DNA of 64,000 bases, from NCBI GenBank assembly GCA_023630585.1, contig CM042553.1, positions 19,988,520-20,052,519 of the forward strand. The letters run 5' to 3'. Every line of letters starts with the position of its first letter. Within the stretch, counting starts at the first letter, position 1. A program made the translations under genes and the position numbers. This DNA comes from Cranoglanis bouderius. Taxonomy: Eukaryota > Chordata > Actinopteri > Siluriformes > Cranoglanididae. The notes below the pieces were generated by a model, which had not been told where the DNA came from, did not search any database, and saw nothing but the letters and a program-made list of their open reading frames with translations. Of the stretch, positions 1 to 10,367 are shown one piece after another.

Positions 1-824
1 CCACATGACAGTGACCGACAGGACTGATTACCAGAGCATCGATTGGGAAGTTGGGACATCACGCCCTTAGGTAGCCAGCGAGACAACAAAAGTCGACACC
101 AGAGTCAAGCATGGGCACATTGCCACATAGAATGTCGTGAAGCTCGATCACACAGACAATCAGTTGTGTCCTTGGGTGAACTCTCATAGTCAACTTCATT
201 GTGCATTTCTGTAAACTGACACAAAATTTCCCCATCCACGCATGAACCTACTGCACTTTTCTAATTAAAAGTCCCATTTATTTCCTTGCAAGAGTTGCAA
301 CTTGCAATAGCTCCATCACAAGAAGAGCCAAATGTCTTCATTTTAATTTGACCCACCTCTCGATATTAGATCCTAGGGTGTTTGTCAGAGCAGGCCCAGG
401 AAATCAATGTGGAGATCGATCCGGAGACAGAGAAAGAGAGAAGCATGTGGGAGAAACAAAGAGAAAGCAGGATGGAAAGAGCTAACTGGATTGGGCCTGG
501 GATAATTGCGGCCTGATTGTAAGCTGATATCAATGTACCTTGACCTGAAAATCAGTCTATATTAATGGAAGCACTCTGACACTTTCTATGGATCTGTTTT
601 CTTATTCAAACTGCCTCTGGGAGCACGGAAAATACAAGCTTTTTGTCCCAGAGCAAAATTGACCCGGTTCGATTGCCCAAACTTTCTAGAAGATTCTAAG
701 CCTCCTCATTTTCTTTGTAATCACTTTGACTAGATTGTGTGAAGAATAGCGCAAAGATGATGCAGTGGACAGGGACAAATATCACAGATATTCTCAATGA
801 TGAGTACTGAGGATTTAACCACGG
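1..824. other. Unique non-coding sequence
   Basis: AT-rich sequence with no recognisable exon, RNA gene or complete repeat. If sez6 continues to the left this is intron, but no further CUB or sushi exon can be read here on the minus strand. Confidence 0.5.
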
Positions 825-995
825 TGAGTCTGGTGGTACAATGGGTAGTGTGATAGCCTCACAGTTCCAGGCTCTCCAGATCGATCCTGAGCTCTGATTG
901 GAGTTTTGCATGTTCTCCCTCTGTTTGTGTGGGTTCCCTCAGGATTCTCCAGTTTACTCCCACCTCCAAAAACATGCAGGTAGAAAGATTGTGTA
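825..995 (+). repeat. Interspersed repeat fragment (SINE/LINE-like, family A)
   Basis: The fragment reads like a common fish dispersed repeat: a 'gtggtacaatgggtagtg' head, 'tcgatcctgagctc', 'ggagttttgcatgttctccc', then 'ccacctccaaaaacatgc'. Matching pieces in the opposite orientation occur at 7785-8060 and 12495-12716, and in the same orientation at 41335-41485. It is diverged and cut short on its 3' side. It has no coding capacity. Confidence 0.7.
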
Positions 996-2520
996 TGTTG
1001 GCTGTATGTTCCACCAGGCTGGTGGAAAAGAACTAGAGCTAGAAACTAAAGCAGCAAATTGTTACTAAAGCAGCGAATACCACGTCTCCTCTGCCTTCTC
1101 ATGGGAAAAGGTGGAACAGATGCTAACACACAGAGGACACTCCTCCACCATAAGGTACCATGACAAATTCAATAGTCTGCACAAAGGAACAGCACGCACT
1201 AGCCAGAAGATCAAAATACACCTTTTTTTTCAGTGACTCAGTAACATTACCTTTATGCATGAGCTGTTTCATTTAGTTGGTTCATGAATGGTTTTAACGA
1301 ATTCAATTATAAAATTTCTAAAGGAATCTGTTTAAGTGACACAGTAACCTCCAACACATGGATTTAAGCTTGACAGGAGCATGCTCTGCATCAAACAGGG
1401 CATTCAGCAAAGCAAATCTAATTAGAGTACGGAGGCCACGCAAGGGTGCCCTTCAACATGCCGCGTCATCAGTGGCTTGTATTTAATCAAGCCTTATCAG
1501 CTTCCTAAGAGCAGAGGAACATTGGGGACGGCGGTCATGCTCACGCCTCTATCCCTAATTTTATCTGACGGGTAGTGATAAATGAACTGCTCTCCCCGGC
1601 ACAGGGCTCTTGTATTCATTGTCTGCATGTTTACTGGATCCCACGCTGAGGGAATTAATGAAGGTCAAGTGGAGAGGTGATTACTCCACAGACAAGTCCA
1701 GCGGTACACGCGTCTACAAAGTAATTCCTGTTTCCATAGATCAAGGGGGGAAAAGTGACTTTATTAACAAATAATATTAATTTAGCAGTGATTTGATAGT
1801 TTTGGGAAAACGGCAGTGTTAAGCACGTCTTTAGGTTCTTCCACATAGGCGAACTTGCAATAGTTTTAAAACAACCCTTTTTTGCCAAAAATGACATTTG
1901 CACCATTTTCCCCTTACCCCAAATGTATTCAATCAGACAAAATGTCTCAAGTTTGCTTCTTTAGATTTGCACTGGATTTAACCAGTACAGGAAGTGTATA
2001 TATTCTAGTTTACGGATGTAATAAAACACTTGAGGGTGTGCTGTTACGGCCATCTTGAATCTGAAAGCCCCAGTTGTACATGAGAACTTATTCGGATGAT
2101 AACATACTTCCAATTTGATTTAAACACAATATTTTAATCTGCTATATTGTGAACTGTTTATATACAAATGGTGTTTGTGAGCTAAACAATGTAGTTTGAG
2201 GCGAATTAACAAATTGACATAGCTGATTATCCACATATTCATTTAATTAAGACGTTCTTATATAACAACAGAATATGAGACAGTAAGTGAGACCTGTGTA
2301 AGAGAAAAGCTGTCTCTTGGTTTTTCATGCATTACACCTTGCACATTCAGTCTATTCACATTTTCTACATGTGGGTGTGAGTCTTGGTGGCAGCGATGCT
2401 GAGATCTCTGAATAGACCAGGAGGTCTAACAGTCAGGTATAAGAACAGGTCTAATAATAAGAAGTGAAAGGTGAACAGCTTGACCCAGCTTAGACAGTAC
2501 TGTGCTTTAGATTTCTGTCT
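996..2520. other. Unique non-coding sequence, possible regulatory block at 1400-1720
   Basis: No exon is recognised. The part around 1400-1720 is non-repetitive and less AT-rich, with several TAAT-core sites (for example ctaattagag and gggaattaatgaagg). It resembles the texture of conserved non-coding DNA in fish introns, but no alignment was possible. The rest is ordinary AT-rich sequence. Confidence 0.25.
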
Positions 2521-2524
2521 CTAC

Positions 2525-2780
2525 TAGCAACAGGATCTGTATTCAGAGGTCCTGCCATGCTTCTGCACCCCTCCGTTCTCTGGTGAATATACAGTGTACA
2601 AGGCGGACGTATGATTCATCGCCTGCAGTTCACCTCAGAGTCAAACGCTATGGAGGAGGCAGATACACCTGTAATGCATCTGGGCATGAGTTCTACAGGG
2701 CTGTATGGTAGCGGCAGACACTACAGCGTTAGTGTGCTCACTGTTCAGGAGAATGCCATCAACTGTTCTGTTTTCTGAGA
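2525..2780 (+). pseudogene. Possible decayed Ig-domain exon (interleukin-1-receptor-like resemblance)
   Basis: Plus-strand reading frames contain pieces in the order expected for one immunoglobulin fold. A Cys-containing stretch comes first, then a motif reading GRYTCNASGHEFYR (the F-strand Tyr-x-Cys signature), then GRHYSVSVLTVQEN (a G-strand-like end). The pieces sit in different frames, so at least two frameshifts are needed. Stop codons (TAG, TGA) interrupt each frame. A polypyrimidine tract and AG precede it near 2528, but no good donor follows. The spacing from YTC to the final strand recalls the second Ig domain of IL-1 receptors, although any Ig-family source is possible. The resemblance is short and could be chance. 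No intact product can be made. Confidence 0.3.
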
Positions 2781-2825
2781 AATTACACACTCACAAATCA
2801 CTCACATACGTGTCTACTGTATCTG

Positions 2826-3490
2826 TCTTTCTGTCTGTCTATCAGTATATTAATCTTTGCTCATTTTCATGAAGGGGGCCACAATTTCTGGAGGACAGAC
2901 AGTTTCTGTCCGTCCATCCATCCATCCATCCAATAGCTGTCTGTCTATCTATCTGTGTGCTAATTTTCATGAAGGTTGGCAATATGTCTGGAGTGCTGTC
3001 TGTCTTTCTATCTATCTGGCTGCCTGTCTTGTCTCTTTGCTCATTTTCATGGAGGGTCCCAATATTTCTGGACCCCTCTCGCTCTCTCGCTCTCTCTCCC
3101 TCTCCCTGCTCACTTTCATGAAGTATTTCTGGACTGTAGTCTGTCTGTCTGTCTGTCTGTCTGTCTACCTGTCTATATCTATCTATCAATATCTATATAT
3201 TGATAGAACGCTCTAAGGCTCTGGGTTGCTGCTCAGAAGGTTGGTGGTTCAAGCCTCAGCACCGCCAAGCTGCCAGTATGGTGCCCTTGACAAGGCCCTT
3301 AACCCTATGCTCCAGGGGTGCCGTATCATGGCTGACCCTGCGCTCTGACCCGGCTTCCTGACAAGCTGGGATATGTGAAGAAAAGAATTCCACTGTGCTG
3401 TAATGTATATGTGACAAATAAAGGCTTCTTCTTCTATCTATCAATCTCTCTGTCTATCTATCTATCTGCATATTTCCATGAAGGGTGTCA
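2826..3490. repeat. VNTR: conserved core plus TCTG/TCTA spacers
   Basis: A core of about 30-35 bases, 'tcattttcatgaaggg' followed by 'aatttctgga', recurs near 2862, 2963, 3041, 3109 and, in weaker form, 3471. The spacers are variable runs of TCTG, TCTA and CATC tetranucleotides. The result is a compound minisatellite with microsatellite linkers. The last two units are split by the SINE at 3205-3432. The apparent ORFs on both strands are only low-complexity translation of this array. Confidence 0.75.
3205..3432 (+). mobile_element. tRNA-derived SINE with CTT tail (family B)
   Basis: The head contains a pol III B-box-like sequence ggttcaagcc at 3246-3255, followed by 'cagcaccgccaagctgcca', 'cccttgacaaggcccttaacc' and 'cactgtgctgtaatgtatatgtgac'. 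It ends in 'aaataaaggcttcttctt'. Related copies lie at 8885-9075 (plus) and 42679-42908 (minus). The 13-base sequence tctatctatcaat flanks it at 3178-3190 and 3433-3445, a likely target-site duplication, although the microsatellite setting makes chance matching easier. Confidence 0.85.
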
Positions 3491-4728
3491 ATTGAGCCTT
3501 TTTTTGAGAGCGAGAGTTTAGCCCTGCTAGCCTGCTCAAACCATCTTCTTGTGAATGTATCAGAATACAAGCTGATGTGTAAAGTACTAAAAAAAAAAGA
3601 GACCAAAAAAAAAAACCCAGGGAGTGATTTTGCAGAATGCACAGATCTATGAGTAGCAGCAAGAATTTAGCTGACTTCAGAGCTGTCCATCCTTCCCTCC
3701 CTCCGTCTTTCCTTCTGCTGCACCGCAACCGCCTGCTGAGAGCCGGGAGCCCGAGTGCATAAGCAAAGGCAGTAAAGAAGCCAGAGAGATTGATGGCTAG
3801 CATGTCTAAAGCCAAGCCTATAGCATTGTGTGTCTGTGAGAGAGACAGATAGACGGAGAGAGAGAATCCGAGAATTAGAGTTTGCACTCACAAAGCAAAG
3901 CTTCATTAATCCTATCTACAATGCCAAACCCCTTAGGAGTCAGCAAGCAAAAAAGCCATCCATATTCAAACAAACACACTCGTACCATGGACTTATCGTG
4001 GCCCTCCAGAAGAGTGTCGAGATGGCTCACACATTTCAAAGTCACGCGCGGTAAATTGGCTGCTTGGGGAATTACAAATGCCAGCGAATGAGTAAATGTA
4101 TGCAATTAATTTTGGGACATTTTTTGCAGGGAAGGAAGAAAACCAAACAGGCAATCATAACACAACAATTTGCAAGTTTGTCAGCTGAGGGCGAACCCTG
4201 AGGAGAACTATCATCTGCTATTTTCATTCTGATGAGATGCTGTGTCTATACAGAAACGGCAAATGCGTCCAAGCTAATGAAAGATATTAGAGAAAAAGAA
4301 TTCAATAAGCAGTTTCCTTTTTGTGGTTTTTAATATGAAAAATAAAATGTGAACAATACATGCTTGATGTTGATTGGAGTACTGGATTTGAGCTTCAAGG
4401 CCAACAATAAGGGAAGCTTATAGCTACCAGTTTAGCACTGTAGGAACTAAATCTTCACACCCTCACCTCATAAACACATCGGCTTAGTATCACCATTTGT
4501 ACAGAAGCAGTTTTAACCAATCGGGTCCAGAAGCCATTTAAGCAAGTCTTAAAACTTGATGAATAAAATTGGTGGCTTCAGATGTTCTTAGCTAACTAAA
4601 AGGCTCCTTAGCTTCCGAAAATGATAATCTTCCTTCTCTAAAAGGGAAATGCTCTGCTCAGAAGTATAGATACAAGGCAGATACCTGGCATTATCTAAAA
4701 AGGATTGTTTAGGTAGTCTCTGGTTTCT
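3491..4728. other. Unique non-coding sequence
   Basis: No exon, RNA gene or complete repeat is recognised. A 141-codon minus-strand frame at 3462-3887 has no recognisable domain and runs into the VNTR. The 3640-4110 part is non-repetitive and of balanced composition, so it could be regulatory, but nothing shows this directly. Confidence 0.35.
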
Positions 4729-4985
4729 GGCGGCTGTGGCTCAGGTGGGAGACTGGGTTGTCCACTAATCGTAGGGTTAGTGGTTCGATTCCCGGCCCGC
4801 ATGACTCCATGTGCCAGACTCCTTGGGCAAGACACTGACCCCCAAGTTGCTCCCGATGGCAGGCAAGTGCCTTACATGGTAGCTCTGCTACCATTGGTGT
4901 GTGTGTGAATGGGTGAATGAGACACAGTGTAAATCACTCTGTGAACCGCGAAGGTTAAAAGGCGCTATATAAGTAGACCATAAAA
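4729..4985 (+). mobile_element. tRNA-derived SINE (family C)
   Basis: The tRNA-like head carries an A-box-like 'tggctcaggtggga' and a perfect B box ggttcgattcc at 4782-4792. It is followed by a conserved body with 'ccttgggcaagacactgacccc' and 'gtgtgtgtgaatgggtgaatgagac'. It ends in 'gttaaaaggcgctatataag', typical of a widespread fish SINE family. The 61-codon minus-strand frame across it is not a gene. Confidence 0.85.
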
Positions 4986-6772
4986 TGCATTTACTATTTA
5001 CTCAATGGGTTGTACCTGGAATAGAAAACCCTCTATTATAAAGTTCTACATGGAGCCTCTTATGGGTAAGTGTGTAAACTTATGAAGTGCACCTATATCA
5101 TTAGTGCATCTGAGGCCAATGAGTGTACACTTTCAAGAGTTCTTTGGATATTTAAGCATTCTTACCTTCTTAAAAGTCTTCATTAAGCTCTTACTTATAA
5201 AATTGTAAGGTTCTATGGAGGACATTTAAGGCTCTTGCCCATAAGGGTTCTAGACCCCCCCCCCCCAAAAAGTTCTTTTGATGAATAGGCAAGGGGTACT
5301 GCTTCAAAACTTTTGTGAAAGGAAAAGCCTCTGTTGTTGGGTTATACCTATTATACCTAGAACCTTTAGGATATACTGAAGAACCTTTTTAGTGTGCTGG
5401 GTTTAACTTTTTGTTTAAGTGTGAACCTACCAAACTGGTAACCATTATTTAAATAATGGACCCAGGACCATTTGACCCCAAAGTCTGGTACAATTGGTGA
5501 AGTATGATCACGGTCACGAGCCCGGGATTTGCTTCAAGCAAAGCATGGTGTGGTAGTATGCTGAATGGCTAAAAACTTCTATGAGAATGGCTTCTAGTTT
5601 GCAGGTATTCCTGCATGATGGTGTGCCATGCATCCAAACAAGCTGTTATTTACCACTTGAGTTTTGGTACCACAGGAAAAATTTTTTAAAAAAGCAAATG
5701 GAAGAACCTAGTGCATACTCTTTCAAAAATATCTGTGTGCAAAAGTGAGATCTGGAATTACTCACGATCATAATGATCATGGCCTTGTTGAGATATGTGA
5801 AGGTGAATGACTTGATGTGCGAAATGAATTACCTCGACCGGATGGGCAGGTAAGAATGTAAACCGGATTATGGAATATTTTCCAAAGTGATCGTGAATGC
5901 AATGGACTTAAAACGTTAGGCGTGCCCTGACAGCATTGCTCATGAGAAAATTGAATATCCTTCTATACCTATATCCCAGACAGAAGAATGTGGATAAAAA
6001 AAGTCAATGTTCTCCAACACAATGACTCAATTTCTATCTGTCTCTGTCTTAAACTTGTACCTCACTCTCGCTCCACAATGGGATTTAAATCCTATTTTCT
6101 GCCATCAGAACTGATACATCCAAAATTACATGCCTAGCCACTTGTTCAGCTGCCACTACTCAATAATATCGTATCGACTGCGGTTTGGCTCTCTACAAGA
6201 GAGATAACAAGTTCCACATGATTGCATAAAACCCACAACAGCTTCCATCAGAAGCTCCACTGCATTTCCATTTCCTCTGAGCCGTGCACTGAGGCTTTGC
6301 GGGATGATGGGTTTGTCTCCCTTTCCTCAGAGTAATGAAGCCAGACATCTTTAAAACATTTTCCAGGAAATGCAGATTTTCTATGCTTCCCCCCACCCTT
6401 TTTATGAAGTGCAAGGAGAAGGAGAAGTCACGGAGCTCAGACGTGTTTACTCACACAACAAAGATGATTCTGCATAGGATGTCTGGCTTTCCTCTAGTCT
6501 TAATGCTGTTAAAGCACAATTAGAGTCTGCTGATTAACCATCCAGTGGACCAAAAGAGGAGTACAGTGTTTACTCAAGGTGTTTAATTTTCGAGAGTTAT
6601 TAGCTTGTTGACCTTACAGAATTGCGTGACGGACTGGTATAACCTATGCTAATTAGTGCGCCTCTGAAGCGCGAAAAGGATCAGCCAGCATTGTAGCCCA
6701 AATAAAACACATTGTGTATTGCATGGAGAGAGAAAAAAAATCACACATTGCAGATTATGAGAAACGGCTGAC
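4986..6772. other. Non-coding sequence with decayed short repeats
   Basis: Between about 5030 and 5420 there are scattered, alternately oriented pieces of a 'ttctacatggagcc / aagaacctttt' motif, as in old MITE-like fish repeats, plus a C-run at 5255-5268. No boundaries can be drawn. The remainder up to the sez6 exon is unique and shows no further exon of that gene. Confidence 0.35.
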
Positions 6773-6903
6773 CTGAATTTCAACCCCATATCCAAGATAG
6801 ACCGTCACAAAGTAGGTGCAATCCATAGTGGATTCGAATGAATCGGAGCTTGGCGGCATCTCGATGTAGCCCTCAGCATCTGTCAAGTTCATGCTGCACT
6901 GAC
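6773..6903 (-). CDS. sez6 exon: start of first CUB domain
   Basis: This internal exon encodes 43 full codons plus two bases of a split Gly codon. The peptide begins QCSMNLTDAEGYIEMPPSSD and ends VYLGYGVEIQ. It is the first half of a CUB domain, with its Cys pair (CSMN and MDCTY), a GYI turn and an N-glycosylation sequon NLT. The ending GYGVEIQ before the donor matches the SEZ6 family first CUB domain (GYGVEIKV in SEZ6, GYGVELQV in SEZ6L). Splice signals are clear: acceptor tttccag at 6904-6910 and donor CAG|GTCAGC at 6772-6771. The exon ends in phase 0, and its leading GT completes the G left by the exon at 8068-8721. SEZ6 proteins are type I neuronal membrane proteins with alternating CUB and sushi domains that act in dendrite and synapse development. 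The next exon is not seen to the left, so this gene is partial. Confidence 0.87.
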
Positions 6904-7229
6904 CTGGAAAAGAAAGAGGCACACGCAGATAAGCCAAATAGACAAACAGTTAGAACTTCCATCTGGCGCTTCCTGATTCTCTAGAACAGGGGTCACCAAC
7001 TGATGGACCACAGTCCAGATGCAGACCAGGAAAGTTAACTTATCAGTAATGGCTAAGTATTAAAAGGCTCTTTGTAAGAAAGGAAACTGAGTACTGAATA
7101 ACCATGCCCTAGAACATTCAATTATGCTTTGGTTGCAGTGGATTTGAACACTTGATCACTTTCCAGTGTAAATGTATTAGTGGTCCTCATTCTGATTATA
7201 CTGTAATAGTATAGTTTGTGACTTTGGTC

Positions 7230-7256
7230 ATGGATGGATGGATGGATGGATGGATG
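7230..7256. repeat. (TGGA)n microsatellite
   Basis: About seven tandem copies of a tetranucleotide within the sez6 intron. Confidence 0.95.
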
Positions 7257-7784
7257 ACTGGAGCTTCAAAAAATGACCCATTAGCTCAAAAGGCTATTCC
7301 ATCTTCAATGAGAGATGAACATAGTGGTTGGTGTACCGAAAGGTTAGGCGAAACAATCAGCCAGAAGTTGCTCTGCCACAGGATACCTTATTAGATGACT
7401 TGGAAACGCAATACACCTAACTTTCCACTTTAGCTGTTAAAAGTTCAGTTTTCTTTGTTTTTAAATACTGAAACCAAGGTGTAACCTTGGGAGTCTTAGA
7501 ATGTTTGTGGACGCTACAAAATATTCATATTCTCCATGGTTTTCAGCAACGGTCTGCCTTTTGTATGGTACATGATTGCTGTAAATTCATTTTAAGACTA
7601 CAATAGGAATCCTTGCCAAAATATCACTAATGAAATTTGAGCAGATTTGGCAACACAAGAATTTGAGCAGTAGAAGCTCTATATTATATAATGATTTTCA
7701 TGCTGACTGAAGTAAAGAAGCTTAATTGTTTTGCCCAAGTCAGGCATTTGCTCTTTTCTTAGATTTTGAGGAAGACTGAAATCA

Positions 7785-8060
7785 TTCATTCATTCAGCTT
7801 CATTAATTGCTTTATCCTGATCAGTGTCATAGTGGATCTGAAGCCTATCCTGGGAATAGACGAGGTCACAAGGTGGAAATACACCCATTGCAGGGCATCA
7901 TGCTTGCATATTCATTCACACTTGTGGGCAATTTAGTGTAGCCAATCCACCTAATAGTATGTTTTTGGGCAGTGGGAGGAAACCAGAGAACCCAGAGGAA
8001 ACCCAAGTGGAAATGGGGAAAGCATACAGACTGCAACCCAAGCTCAGTAGCATGCTAATA
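7785..8060 (-). mobile_element. Family A interspersed repeat in the sez6 intron
   Basis: Read on the minus strand this is a longer copy of the repeat at 825-995. It includes the tail region (ctgatcaggataaagcaatt, then an ATTC-repeat end at 7785-7796) and the body 'gcccacaagtgtgaatg'. The 5' end fades out near 8050-8060, immediately inside the donor of the upstream sez6 exon at 8067-8066. The repeat lies in the same orientation as the gene. Confidence 0.75.
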
Positions 8061-8067
8061 TACATAC

Positions 8068-8721
8068 CTTGTTCTCTCATAGTGCTGATTACCGTTGTGG
8101 TGTGGATGATGCTTGTTATGGTTGTATCTCCATCCATGTCTGTGGGATTACCCATAAAGCTCTTCCCAGCTGGCTGAGGTTCTTTTTTAGTGAAATCCAC
8201 CCTGGGAGACTGTTCAGCCTTTGGTGAATCTCTTTGTTGTCCAGTTCTTAATGGGCTAGTAGCCTTAATCACTTGATCTCCCAAGACCTCCACCTTGCCT
8301 TCTATCTTTCTCTTGCTTGGCCTATTTTGGCCTATAGAGACGAGCTTCCCAGGACTGGTAGGACTGGCTGTTGTCATGACTGTGGTAGCGATGTCCGAGA
8401 AAGCTGGTGCATCTTCATGAGGAACCACATGAGTTGCTCCAAGTGAATCTCCAGGTTCTAAGTAAGATGGTCTTGGGGAGGTAAGATGAGCCTTCATATG
8501 ACCACCATCTCTGAAGAACTGCTGGTCTCCTTCAAAGTTCTTAGTGAGCAGAGCCTCATGGAGGAGAAGGCCTTTCAGGTTGGGTTGGTGGTTGAAGCTT
8601 GGTGGAAGCGCTGTTGCAATCTCGTGGAGCTCCCTCATGGAGTCCTGTTTGCTGGTGATGGGGTTGAGCTCTTGTTCCAGTTTTGATTCTCCTCCTTCAT
8701 CACTTGGTCCAATGGCATCAT
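8068..8721 (-). CDS. sez6 exon: N-terminal Ser/Thr/Pro-rich region
   Basis: The 654-base exon encodes 217 codons of low-complexity extracellular sequence. It matches the mammalian SEZ6 N-terminal region at two places. An early FNHQPNLKGLLLHEALLTKN stretch corresponds to the human 'LLNHHPLLEEFLQEGLEKGD' segment. A C-terminal TTITSIIHTTTVIST stretch corresponds to the Thr-rich run just before the first CUB domain. The first match favours SEZ6 over SEZ6L or SEZ6L2. Splice signals are a gttgtcttcag acceptor at 8722-8732 and an AAG|GTATGT donor at 8067-8062. The exon starts in phase 1 and leaves one G, which joins GT of the CUB exon to give MREQ-G-QCSM. The ATG at 8731 that opens the unspliced frame lies before the acceptor and is not the start. 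A signal-peptide exon must lie further right. The Thr-rich part is a likely O-glycosylated stalk. Confidence 0.82.
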
Positions 8722-8884
8722 CTGAAGACAACAGAATCAGTTTTATTCCACCCCCAATGGTGAAACACTACAAGTGAATCATTGTGTAAATTCTATGCAG
8801 AGTAATAATTGTGTTAAACTATTAATTCTGGACAACACTGGCTCAGTTCAGACTGTGATAAATGATTCAGTTATTATTATCGAG
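8722..8884 (-). other. Start of upstream sez6 intron
   Basis: Intron sequence before the acceptor at 8722-8732 (gene strand). The upstream exon that would carry the signal peptide was not recognised anywhere to the right. The intron may be tens of kilobases long or extend beyond the window. Confidence 0.6.
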
Positions 8885-9075
8885 ATTTCAAGCCCCAGCA
8901 ATGACAAGATTCCACCCTCGGGCCCTTGAGCAAGGCCCTCTCTGCTTCAGGGGTTCCATATCAAGGCTGTGCTCTGACCCCAACTCCCTAACAAGTTAGG
9001 ACATGCAAAGAAAATAGAATCTCACTGTGCTGTACGTGTATATGTACATAATTAATAAGTCTTTCTTCTTCTAAT
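8885..9075 (+). mobile_element. tRNA-derived SINE, diverged (family B)
   Basis: The copy starts inside the head with 'atttcaagccccagca'. It keeps 'gggcccttgagcaaggccc', 'ctgtgctctgacccc', 'ctaacaagttaggacatgcaaag' and 'ctcactgtgctgt', and ends in 'aataagtctttcttctt'. It is 5'-truncated and more diverged than the copy at 3205-3432. Confidence 0.8.
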
Positions 9076-9795
9076 GCCACCTTCAAGATAACTGTAGCAG
9101 GCAATTAGAAAAAACTGAATTTTATCACAAAAACCCTAGTGTATGTCGGACAAGATGGCACCCTTCTTTGTTCCAGACAGCGAGCCAAAAGTCTGGTGTG
9201 TCCACTATTTAAAAATAAGCAGCTACTTTAGTGTTGCTTATTTAAGTGTAGTTTACAGGTAGCTCCCTTATAACTGTAGCAACGGGCCAAACATCATAAA
9301 CGCTACTGCTATACCGTAGATGTTGGTACTTCTGCACTCTGCAATTGTTTTGAAATCCCCAGCATAATTGGTTATTACATTTTGGGTCTTATGATGCTTT
9401 GAGCTTGTATGCCAAGCCCATTATGTAATACCCAGTTCATAATGTGATGATGGCTGTTACATTTCAGCCTTACTACACTATGGGCTTTTACAGGAAAAAA
9501 AAAAACCTCATGCCAATCCAATGTGTCTTGGACAAATCATTCTCACCAAATTTAGTAGGTTTTAAAAGACAATGTGTAAACCAAAATCCTCAGATGTAAT
9601 TCTAAATGTGCAGCCTTTGAGACATAACATGATTGGATGCGATTTACAAGGCGGTATAATAACCACAGCTAATAAGCAGAACCGAACAGCACAGCAAGAA
9701 ACCAGTAAATGTAGACAGATTGCCACGCGAAAGCCTTGTTGAAAGGTTTTATGCTCCAAACAGGGAGGAAAAAAACCCTTTAGGGGGGACCCTTG

Positions 9796-9837
<42 letters not shown>

Positions 9838-10362
9838 CCTGCCCTCCTCCCACATCCCATTAGAGAAAGTGAAGAATTTGCCGTGAATGAGTCATGATTA
9901 GGGAACACAATAAGTGCACGCCGGAAAGCGATTATCGTTCGCACCTGCAGCAGCTGAGATATAATCATGAAGTCCTTAGGATGAGGATGCTTACCACGAA
10001 AAGTGATGCTCATAACAAGAAGCAATCGCCAGCCTTGTAAAAACATTTGTCTCTCTTGCCGTCCTTTCTCTCGTTTAAAATACGAGACCAGCTGTGTTCG
10101 GAAAGATCTTGTACAAAACTCTTCTCTTGCTGAATCCACATCACACACGTCCACACTCTCGCTCTTATCCACCTCCTCCAGTTCTGCTTTTAGTCAGGGA
10201 TCGATTTTTAGCATTAAGAAATGGAACGTTGAATAAAATTGCAAATCCAGCCAAATAAAAACGAATACTACCAAATGAATCGTTATTGCTATGGATTAAA
10301 CGCAAATTCCAAATAAGGCTGTTGGTTGGTTGATTAATAAATTTAAAAAAAAAAATTAATTA
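9076..10362. other. Unique non-coding sequence with long A-tract
   Basis: An A-tract covers 9801-9836, and a second short A-run lies near 9495. At 9840-10010 the sequence is unique and rich in transcription-factor-like sites: a perfect AP-1 site TGAGTCA at 9888-9894 and E-boxes CACCTG at 9942-9947 and CAGCTG at 9951-9956. It is a candidate intronic enhancer, unproven. The minus-strand frames crossing the A-tract are not genes. Confidence 0.3.
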
Positions 10363-10367
10363 TTAGT

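Larger units (their letters stand above)
6904..8067 (-). other. sez6 intron between the N-terminal and CUB exons
   Basis: A 1164-base GT-AG intron in phase 1. On the gene strand the donor is AAG|GTATGT and the acceptor tttccag. It holds a (TGGA)n microsatellite at 7230-7256 and a dispersed repeat at 7785-8060 that ends only a few bases inside the donor. The rest is unique AT-rich sequence. Confidence 0.8.

Noticed and set aside
3205..3300. tRNA gene
   Set aside because: The B-box-like sequence belongs to a SINE head. There is no complete cloverleaf and the downstream body is SINE. The same holds at 4729-4800, 47309-47360 and 60289-60360.
3462..3887. 141-codon minus-strand frame
   Set aside because: It runs from unique sequence into the VNTR, shows no domain or splice context, and its hydrophobic segments come from T/A-rich tracts.
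8723..8731. ATG at the start of the 271-codon minus-strand frame as the sez6 start codon
   Set aside because: It sits across a good splice acceptor, lacks a following signal peptide, and the family needs one. The exon begins at 8721 inside that codon run.
9562..10172. Two minus-strand frames of 97 and 130 codons
   Set aside because: Both contain a run of Phe from the A-tract at 9801-9836 and no recognisable protein sequence.
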